Source of the DNA: Acidobacteriota bacterium
Lineage (GTDB): Bacteria; Acidobacteriota; Terriglobia; Bryobacterales; Bryobacteraceae
Direction of reading: 5' to 3'
DNA: 5,907 bases
Assembly (NCBI GenBank): GCA_018268875.1
Contig: JAFDVT010000627.1
Span: 1 to 5,907, forward strand
Shown: piece by piece, positions 1 to 4,514 of the stretch
Layout: each line of letters opens with the position of its first letter
Position numbering within the stretch: the first letter of the stretch is position 1
The notes under the pieces: model-generated
Told to the model about the DNA's origin: nothing
What the model saw: the letters and a program-made list of their open reading frames with translations, nothing else
The model's database searches: none
Made by a program: the position numbers and the translations under genes

Positions 1-2
1 CG

Positions 3-101
3 GACTTCCTGGACACGCACACGAGTGGCAAAATCGGCCTCGACAAGACGACCTGCGTCGTATGCCACGGCCGCCGCTTTACTTGCCTTGGCTGCCACTA
101 G
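3..101 (+). CDS. C-type cytochrome, C-terminal fragment (probably multihaem)
   Basis: Only the last 32 codons lie in the window; the gene begins beyond the left edge. The frame ends at a TAG at 99-101 and reads through two complete CXXCH haem c attachment motifs: CVVCH at 54-68 and CLGCH at 84-98, the second being the last five residues. The cysteines bind haem covalently by thioether bonds and each His is an axial ligand, so the protein would be matured in the periplasm. The two motifs are only five residues apart, a packing seen in small multihaem (cytochrome c3-like) proteins rather than monohaem cytochromes. His at 18-20 could be a distal ligand, which is inference. Its end overlaps the convergent membrane-protein gene by 23 bp. 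The subfamily and electron partner cannot be told from this fragment. Two intact motifs followed at once by a stop make a chance frame unlikely. Confidence 0.8.
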   Translation, partial: DFLDTHTSGKIGLDKTTCVVCHGRRFTCLGCH

Positions 102-1281
102 GGCCTCGGCTGCCACTAGCCGCTAGGTACCAGCGGCAAAGCGGATACATGATGGCCAACACCAGGAGCCAGATGGCGTACGTACCGGCCAACGAGTAAC
201 CGTAGCCGGGCGGGTACAGCTTCAGGTCGCCGCCCATGTTGGGCTGGATGTTGCGCAGAAAATCGACGGTGCCGTAGCGAATCCAGGCCAGCGGAAACGC
301 CAGCAGATGCGCCAACAAAAAATGTCCGAGAAAGAAGAACAGCGGCGTCTTACCAAACACCAACAGCGGATTGTCCGGCCCGAACCGCATGCCCTCGAAC
401 AGCGCCAGGATCAACAGCGCCGGGCCCATCGTCATCAATACAAAATCAAGCGACGGCGGGTATTTGCTCGCGTTCAGGAACGACGCCCAGGTCAACCCGT
501 TCGCCTGCGTGGACCATGGCACGGGGTCGCCGTAGCGATTGATCGCCCGCAAAACCACGAATCCAAGCGTCATCGCGGCGCCTACCCGTAGCATCCACAC
601 CCGGCGATCGGGCAGTTCCATCACGCGGCCAAAACAGTAGCCGGCGGACATGATGAAGATCCACGGCACCAGCGGGTACGCGACGATGAACAGTCCGATG
701 CCCGGCAGTTGTTCGGCGCCCGGCTGATGCAGAATCTTCCACCACAGGCCGCCCTGTATGCCGTCCAGCAGGTTGTGTAGAGCGATGACGGCGAGGCTCA
801 ACACCGTCAGGATGCGGATGGGCAGGTACACCAGGGCGGCTAGCGCCACCATGGACCATCCCAGCGACCACAACACGGTCACGAACAACGGCGCGTCGAA
901 GAAATGGTTCAGGAAGAGCGCGAACCGTAACACGGTCAATTCCAGGACCACCAGCATCAGCCCGCGCCGCACCAGCATCGCGGAGGCGGAACGGCCGTGC
1001 CGCCGCGACCAATAATAAGCGCCGATGCCCGCTGTAAAAGCGAACACCGGCGCGCATAAGTGTGTGATCCACCGCGTCAGGAACAGCGCGGCGTTGGTTT
1101 TGTCCAGGTCGGTCGGCGAGAACAGCAGCGCGTCCGCGTGAAAGAAGTCGCGCACGTGGTCGATTGCCATGATCATCATGACAAGACCACGTAGCGCGTC
1201 TACGGATGGAATTCGTGCAAGCTGCTTTTTAGGCGGCGCACTCGCCGCGGCCGAGTTGGAGAGAGTAGCCGACATCGTCAC
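79..1281 (-). CDS. DUF1624/HGSNAT-like polytopic inner-membrane protein
   Basis: A 400-residue, strongly hydrophobic protein with about ten predicted membrane segments, roughly at residues 28-46, 70-90, 104-125, 132-154, 156-172, 193-216, 230-247, 278-297, 308-333 and 363-384. The opening RIPSVDALRGLVMMIMAIDH and the following LTRWITHLCAPVFAFTAG (68-85) are hallmarks of the DUF1624 family, related to the catalytic domain of heparan-alpha-glucosaminide N-acetyltransferase. Members are thought to pass acyl groups across the membrane, but the bacterial substrate is unknown. His41 and His74 are the conserved histidines to look at. The start is GTG at 1281 (AGGA five bases upstream) or ATG at 1275. 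Both lie inside the reductase gene, and no other ATG, GTG or TTG occurs in frame before Met35, which already lies inside the first membrane segment. The tail carries a six-residue duplication (SGSRGP/SGSQGK). The family call is firm; the function is not. Confidence 0.85.
   Translation of the reverse strand: MTMSATLSNSAAASAPPKKQLARIPSVDALRGLVMMIMAIDHVRDFFHADALLFSPTDLDKTNAALFLTRWITHLCAPVFAFTAGIGAYYWSRRHGRSASAMLVRRGLMLVVLELTVLRFALFLNHFFDAPLFVTVLWSLGWSMVALAALVYLPIRILTVLSLAVIALHNLLDGIQGGLWWKILHQPGAEQLPGIGLFIVAYPLVPWIFIMSAGYCFGRVMELPDRRVWMLRVGAAMTLGFVVLRAINRYGDPVPWSTQANGLTWASFLNASKYPPSLDFVLMTMGPALLILALFEGMRFGPDNPLLVFGKTPLFFFLGHFLLAHLLAFPLAWIRYGTVDFLRNIQPNMGGDLKLYPPGYGYSLAGTYAIWLLVLAIMYPLCRWYLAASGSRGPSGSQGK
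85..120. repeat. Diverged 18-bp tandem duplication at the convergent gene ends
   Basis: Positions 85-102 and 103-120 are two adjacent 18-bp units matching at 16 of 18 bases, with an identical 12-base core (GGCTGCCACTAG) at 90-101 and 108-119. On the plus strand the unit encodes the cytochrome's terminal LGCH and stop, so a second in-frame TAG follows at 117-119. On the minus strand it encodes a repeated six-residue tail of the membrane protein. Eighteen bases is a multiple of three, so both frames survive. Replication slippage is the simplest origin. Confidence 0.85.
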
Positions 1282-2989
1282 CCCAGTCCTGATACAGCTC
1301 CGGGAACGTCTCGGCGGGCTTGGCCAGATCCGCGGTCATCTTGCGGAAGAATTCCACCTTGTTGCGCGTCACATACTGGCGGAACGTCTCACCCTCCTGA
1401 CGGTCCTGCTTGTAATGTTCCAGAACGCGTTGGATCGCCACGGTGGCGAATCGCGCTGGAATGCTCTGAATCGCGAACCCGTACCGCATCATGCGGTTCT
1501 CGTCGTAACCGCCGCCAAGCAGCATTTGATAGTACGGCACTTCCTTGCCCTCGATCTTGCGGGCATTGCCGTAGAAGCCGAAGTCGCCGGTCCAGTGCTG
1601 GCCGCAGGAATTGGGGCAACCGCTGATGTGGATCTGCAGCTTGCGCGCGTGCGGGTCACGTTCGTTCTTGACCACAGCCGCCAGCGCCTCGCCCAGATTC
1701 ATCGACTTGGTCAACGCCAGGTTGCAGGAATACGCGCCCGGGCAGTTGGTGATGTCGTCGATTTCGCGAGCCCCGGCGTCGGCCAATCCGATCGCCACCA
1801 GGCCATCGTACACCCGCGCGACGTTCGCCGCCGGAATGTTGGCGATCAGCAGATTCTGCGTCATCGTCAAGCGCAGCAGACCGTCGGCGTTCTGCTCGGA
1901 GATATCCGCCAGCTTGTACATCTGTTCGTCGGTCAGGTTGCCCTGCGCGATCTTCACCGTCACGATCGCGTAGGCCGGATCCTTGCCGGTTTCGACGTTC
2001 GTGCGCGCCCATTCGTCAAAGCCCGGATGCGAGGGCTTGGCGGCCGGCTGCAGGATCGGCAGATTGCGGCTGTGGCCCACCGGGTCGAACTCAAATCCAC
2101 CGAAACCGTCCGGAATCGTCGTCGGGACCGGAACCCCGCCGTTTTCCAGAATGTCCTTGTACTCGATTTCGATCTGTTCCTTCACCCAGTCCAGACCACG
2201 TTCGCGGAGCACGAACTTCAGGCGGGCCTTGTTCTTGTTGGACCGGTTGCCGAACTTGCCGAAAATGCGGATCACCGCTTCGGCGCGCTTCACAACCTTG
2301 TCGTCGGGCAGGAACTCGTCGAGCAGCGCGGCTTCGTTGGGCAGCGGACCCAGTCCACCACCGATCGTCACGCGGAACCCGCGCTTGCCGTCCTTGATCA
2401 CGGCGCGGAAACCCAGGTCGTTGATGTCGGTGGCGATCGAATCGTTGTGGCCGCCCGAAAAGGCGATTTTGAACTTACGCGGCAGGTTGTCGGCCATCGA
2501 CTGGTGCAGGAACGCAAACGCGCAAACCCGGGCATACGGGCGCACGTCGAACGGCTCATCGGCGATCAGCCCCGCATACGGGCACGCGGTAACGTTGCGA
2601 ACCGTGTTGTAGCAGGCCTCGCGCGTCGTCAACCGGAAATCGGCCAGGCGATGCAGCATGTCCGGAACCTGCAACAGCGGCACAAAGTGGTACTGCACGT
2701 TCTGACGCGTCGTCAGGTGCGCCTTGCCGTAGGCGAATTCTTTCGCCACATCGGCCAGCCGCCGCCACTGCGCGACGGTCACAATCCCACCCGGAACCTT
2801 CGTCCGGATCATGTGTACGCCAGGCTGGCGCTGCGTGTAAATTCCCCGGCGCAAACGATGCGGCCGGAAAGCGTCGGCGTCCAGCTTTCCTTCGCTGAAT
2901 TCCAGCGCCTTGGAACGGAAAAACTCAATATCTTCGCGGACGGTGGCGTCGTACTTGGTTTCTACGGAATGACGGTCGGCTGAATTCAT
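1229..2989 (-). CDS. Ferredoxin-type nitrite/sulfite reductase (siroheme, [4Fe-4S])
   Basis: A 586-residue protein from the ATG at 2989. A TTG at 2998 would add MVV and gives the numbering used here. It would catalyse a six-electron reduction of nitrite to ammonia or sulfite to sulfide in the cytoplasm. The family's duplicated architecture is visible: a ferredoxin-like half-domain with RTKVPGG (65-71) and TTRQNVQYHF (96-105), a siroheme region with NVTACPYAG (135-143) and LPRKFKIAFSGG (172-183), the second half-domain with LTMTQNLLIANIP (377-389), then the cluster motifs. Cys419 and Cys425 (CX5C) with Cys461 and Cys465 (CX3C) ligate the [4Fe-4S] cluster, the last cysteine bridging to siroheme. 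Arg65, Arg134, Lys175 and Lys177 fit the anion-binding residues known from E. coli sulfite reductase. The first cysteine motif mixes sulfite-type (CP) and nitrite-type (SCN) features, so the substrate is unresolved. The Shine-Dalgarno is weak. The gene lies 34 bp after the exported-protein gene and its 3' end overlaps the membrane-protein gene. Confidence 0.95.
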   Translation of the reverse strand: MNSADRHSVETKYDATVREDIEFFRSKALEFSEGKLDADAFRPHRLRRGIYTQRQPGVHMIRTKVPGGIVTVAQWRRLADVAKEFAYGKAHLTTRQNVQYHFVPLLQVPDMLHRLADFRLTTREACYNTVRNVTACPYAGLIADEPFDVRPYARVCAFAFLHQSMADNLPRKFKIAFSGGHNDSIATDINDLGFRAVIKDGKRGFRVTIGGGLGPLPNEAALLDEFLPDDKVVKRAEAVIRIFGKFGNRSNKNKARLKFVLRERGLDWVKEQIEIEYKDILENGGVPVPTTIPDGFGGFEFDPVGHSRNLPILQPAAKPSHPGFDEWARTNVETGKDPAYAIVTVKIAQGNLTDEQMYKLADISEQNADGLLRLTMTQNLLIANIPAANVARVYDGLVAIGLADAGAREIDDITNCPGAYSCNLALTKSMNLGEALAAVVKNERDPHARKLQIHISGCPNSCGQHWTGDFGFYGNARKIEGKEVPYYQMLLGGGYDENRMMRYGFAIQSIPARFATVAIQRVLEHYKQDRQEGETFRQYVTRNKVEFFRKMTADLAKPAETFPELYQDWGDDVGYSLQLGRGECAA

Positions 2990-3023
2990 AACTACCAATC
3001 TAGATCGAGAATAGCAGAAATCA

Positions 3024-3899
3024 TCACCGCTTGGCAGTTTCCTCCGTCGAAAACTGGATCTCGGAGGTGGCGGACGTGCGCCGGAAATCGCTCGAATCGA
3101 GCGCCATCGTGATGACGCGTTTGTAGCCGAACAGGAGGTTCACGCGGAACTCGGTGCCATACGTCGCCGGGAACCAGACATTGGGCGCAACCCGCGTAAA
3201 ACTTACGGCAAACCCGGTTTGCTGGATGTTGGTACCCAGAAAGGCCTTGACGGCCCACGGCATCTTGAACGTCAGATCGGAATAGATGCGCACGGGCTGG
3301 AACTCCTCGGCGTCGACCACAACCTCGCCTTTCCAGGGCCGCCATGGGCAATCGTCGTTGTCACCACCGTCTTCGCCTTTTTTATCGGGGCAACGTTCCT
3401 TCCGGGGAATCGGCGCGTAGGCGATGCGGTGCGCCTTTCGCCCTTTCACCTCGATCGTTCCGGCGTATGTATAGCGGTAAGCGGCCAGGTCCTTCCGGTC
3501 GATCGGAAACAGGTTGTGCGGAATGCCATCGCGCGACTTTTTATCGTCTACCAAGTCGTCGATCAGGTCTTCCATGATCCCGCCGTCGATGTCCATGCCC
3601 TTGGCCTCGAAGCCCTTTTTGTCGTACGGAATGATTTCCTTCTTGCTCTTGTGGTACTCGCCGGCAAGTGAATCCAGATGCTTTTCCGTGTTCTTTTCTT
3701 TCGGAGTGACGGTGTATTCGCGCCGTTCGACACGGGCCAGCTGGCCATTGGTCCGTACAAGCTTCGCGTTCACTTTTTGTTTGTAGACGTACTGCCGCCT
3801 CGCTTCGAGCGAAGCCTCGACATTGGCGGCCATGCGGCTGATGATTTCGTTGGGATCGTCGCTATCGGCGGAGAGGAGCACAAGCAGGAACGCCAGCAT
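3024..3899 (-). CDS. Exported protein of unknown function, possibly LolA/LolB-like
   Basis: A 291-residue protein that I cannot assign to a named family. A short hydrophobic N-terminus (residues 1-10) is followed by an acidic stretch (SADSDDPNE), consistent with a signal peptide, although no basic residue precedes the hydrophobic core. A helical segment follows (about 17-40), then a lysine- and aspartate-rich region (60-125), then alternating beta-like stretches (140-270) such as YRYTYAGTIEVKGRKAHRI and GEVVVDAEEFQPVRIYSDL. The pattern of a repeated strand and a 'VDAEEFQPVR' turn recalls LolA/LolB-like periplasmic carrier proteins; this is a fold guess. Cys170 and Cys184 flank a charged insertion and could form a disulfide. 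ATG at 3899 is the only ATG, GTG or TTG ahead of the hydrophobic segment. It has no evident Shine-Dalgarno and lies 10 bp after the YkgJ-type stop, suggesting translational coupling. A lipoprotein is excluded, as no cysteine follows the hydrophobic segment. Confidence 0.8.
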   Translation of the reverse strand: MLAFLLVLLSADSDDPNEIISRMAANVEASLEARRQYVYKQKVNAKLVRTNGQLARVERREYTVTPKEKNTEKHLDSLAGEYHKSKKEIIPYDKKGFEAKGMDIDGGIMEDLIDDLVDDKKSRDGIPHNLFPIDRKDLAAYRYTYAGTIEVKGRKAHRIAYAPIPRKERCPDKKGEDGGDNDDCPWRPWKGEVVVDAEEFQPVRIYSDLTFKMPWAVKAFLGTNIQQTGFAVSFTRVAPNVWFPATYGTEFRVNLLFGYKRVITMALDSSDFRRTSATSEIQFSTEETAKR

Positions 3900-3909
3900 A
3901 ATGCCGGAA

Positions 3910-4230
3910 TTACGCGCCAGGCGAACGTCCGGTTCCCGGGAACGTGAGAGATTCGAGCAAAATCAAGCCGGCATACGCTTCTTCCGCCGACGCGCGGCAC
4001 ATTTCGAAGGAAGGTTGCAGGCTGGAACAGACCTCGGGACGTTCGGGGAGTCCAAAGAGGCGGCACCGGTTCGCGTCGTCGAGTTGGACGCAACGGACCC
4101 CGGCAGGCTTACCCTGTGGCATCCCTGGAATCGGCGACGAGATGGAAGGAGCGATGCAGCAGGCCGCGCAGGCCGGACGGCAGTCCATGACTTCCATTTT
4201 GCGACAGTCATCGTATTCTTCAAGGTCCAT
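3910..4230 (-). CDS. YkgJ-family cysteine-cluster protein
   Basis: A 106-residue protein with nine cysteines. The core CRPACAACCIAP (17-28) gives the CX3CX2CC signature of the YkgJ family, followed by SSPIPGMPQGKPAG (31-44), Cys47, Cys56, the PERPEVC stretch ending at Cys68 and SFEMC ending at Cys78. The family is described as binding a metal through these cysteines, annotated as zinc or Fe-S; its biochemical role is unknown. There is no signal or membrane segment, so it should be cytoplasmic. ATG at 4230 is preferred because AAAGG precedes it by seven bases. Met12 and Met15 are alternatives, and Met15 (MDCRPACAACC) is where many homologues appear to start. It is the first gene of the minus-strand cluster, divergent from gcvP, and its stop is 10 bp from the next start. 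An Fe-S role beside an Fe-S/siroheme reductase is tempting but is inference only. Confidence 0.85.
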   Translation of the reverse strand: MDLEEYDDCRKMEVMDCRPACAACCIAPSISSPIPGMPQGKPAGVRCVQLDDANRCRLFGLPERPEVCSSLQPSFEMCRASAEEAYAGLILLESLTFPGTGRSPGA

Positions 4231-4273
4231 CGCGGCGCCTTTGGACCAACTGCCCTCTAAGGTCCCGGCTTAC

Positions 4274-4303
4274 TTGCCACACGAACCGCTTCCGCGCTAC
4301 AGT
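4274..4303 (+). promoter_or_regulatory. Putative sigma70-type promoter for the gcvP riboswitch transcript
   Basis: TTGCCA at 4274-4279 matches the -35 consensus at five of six bases and TACAGT at 4298-4303 matches the -10 at four of six, with an 18-bp spacer. Transcription would begin near 4309-4311, about ten bases before the first paired leader element of the riboswitch at 4319. That fit supports the call. It is a motif match only. Confidence 0.5.
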
Positions 4304-4326
4304 CGAACTGAACTTAAGAAGGCACG

Positions 4327-4409
4327 CGCGGGAGAGACCGGTTTTTTCCACAAATCAACCGGCGCCGAAGGAGCAACCGCCCCGGAATCTCTCAGGCAAA
4401 AGGACCGCG
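4327..4409 (+). ncRNA. Glycine riboswitch aptamer 1
   Basis: P1 is CGCGG (4327-4331) with CCGCG (4405-4409). P2 is GAGAGA (4332-4337) with TCTCTC (4388-4393), fully complementary. A P3 arm closes with CCGG (4338-4341) and CCGG (4359-4362) around an A/T-rich variable loop that contains six Ts (4342-4347). The conserved GCGCCGAAGGAGCAA follows, then CTCAGGCAAAAGGA at 4391-4404 forms the glycine-pocket side. Confidence 0.9.
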
Positions 4410-4429
4410 TTACGCTCCGCCTTGCAGCA

Positions 4430-4493
4430 CTCTGGAAAGTAGCCTGAAACAGGCTCGCCGACGGGATAACACTCTCAGGCAACCAAGACAGAG
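4430..4493 (+). ncRNA. Glycine riboswitch aptamer 2
   Basis: P1 is CTCTG (4430-4434) with CAGAG (4489-4493). P2 is GAAAGT (4435-4440) with ACTCTC (4470-4475), carrying one A.C mismatch where the usual GAGAG would pair fully. A perfect six-pair hairpin AGCCTG-AAA-CAGGCT fills 4441-4455, followed by the conserved CGCCGACGGGATAA. CTCTCAGGCAACCAAGACAGAG closes the aptamer 21 bases before the gcvP start codon. Confidence 0.9.
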
Positions 4494-4501
4494 GGGGCAG
4501 C

Positions 4502-4507
4502 AAAGGA
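4502..4507 (+). promoter_or_regulatory. gcvP Shine-Dalgarno sequence
   Basis: AAAGGA lies seven bases before the ATG at 4515 and fixes that start. It sits just outside aptamer 2. GCAAAGG (4500-4506) is complementary, with one bulged A, to CCTTGC (4420-4425) in the riboswitch linker, the same bases that form P0 with the leader. It could therefore be masked when P0 is open; this is inference. Confidence 0.75.
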
Positions 4508-4514
4508 ACGTGCC

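Larger units (their letters stand above)
4319..4493 (+). ncRNA. Tandem glycine riboswitch (gcvT motif) in the gcvP 5' leader
   Basis: Two glycine aptamers in series with a short linker lie directly upstream of gcvP. This motif binds glycine and most often activates glycine-cleavage genes. The signature parts are present twice: the GCGCCGAAGG/CGCCGACGGG core and CTCTCAGGC followed by an A-rich joint. The 5' leader AAGGC (4319-4323) is complementary to GCCTT in the linker (4419-4423), matching the leader-linker P0 helix and kink-turn described for tandem glycine riboswitches. No hairpin plus T-run lies between 4493 and the start codon at 4515, so a translational output is more likely than termination. 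The motif is unmistakable, and the downstream gene (glycine decarboxylase) agrees with it. Confidence 0.95.

Noticed and set aside
1169..2983. A 604-codon open frame antisense to the siroheme reductase
   Set aside because: The complementary frame carries all cluster and siroheme motifs; this one has no recognisable domain and arises from GC-rich codon bias.
2990..3050. Possible weak promoter for the reductase (CTGCCA, 18 bases, TATTCT on the minus strand)
   Set aside because: Both boxes match only four of six consensus bases, and the genes are close enough for co-transcription, so I do not list it as a feature.
3088..3102. Near-palindrome CGCTCG-AAT-CGAGCG
   Set aside because: It lies inside the coding sequence of the exported protein, is a short six-pair stem without a T-run, and is not repeated in the window.
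3932..3943. Perfect palindrome GTTCCCGGGAAC as a possible operator
   Set aside because: It is inside the C-terminal codons of the YkgJ-type gene with no promoter elements around it; a 12-bp palindrome is expected occasionally by chance.
4231..4320. Search for a divergent promoter driving the minus-strand cluster
   Set aside because: I found no convincing -35/-10 pair on the minus strand, only the AAAGG Shine-Dalgarno ahead of the ATG at 4230.
4292..4347. CCGCGC (4292-4297) complementary to GCGCGG (4326-4331), with a T-run at 4342-4347, resembling a terminator or anti-aptamer hairpin
   Set aside because: The left arm lies upstream of the predicted transcription start, the arms are 28 bases apart, the T-run does not directly follow the stem, and the right arm is aptamer 1 P1. 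It would matter only for a longer upstream transcript.
4496..4514. Small hairpin GGCA/TGCC with the Shine-Dalgarno in its loop
   Set aside because: Four pairs around an 11-base loop are too weak to stand as a regulatory structure without supporting data.
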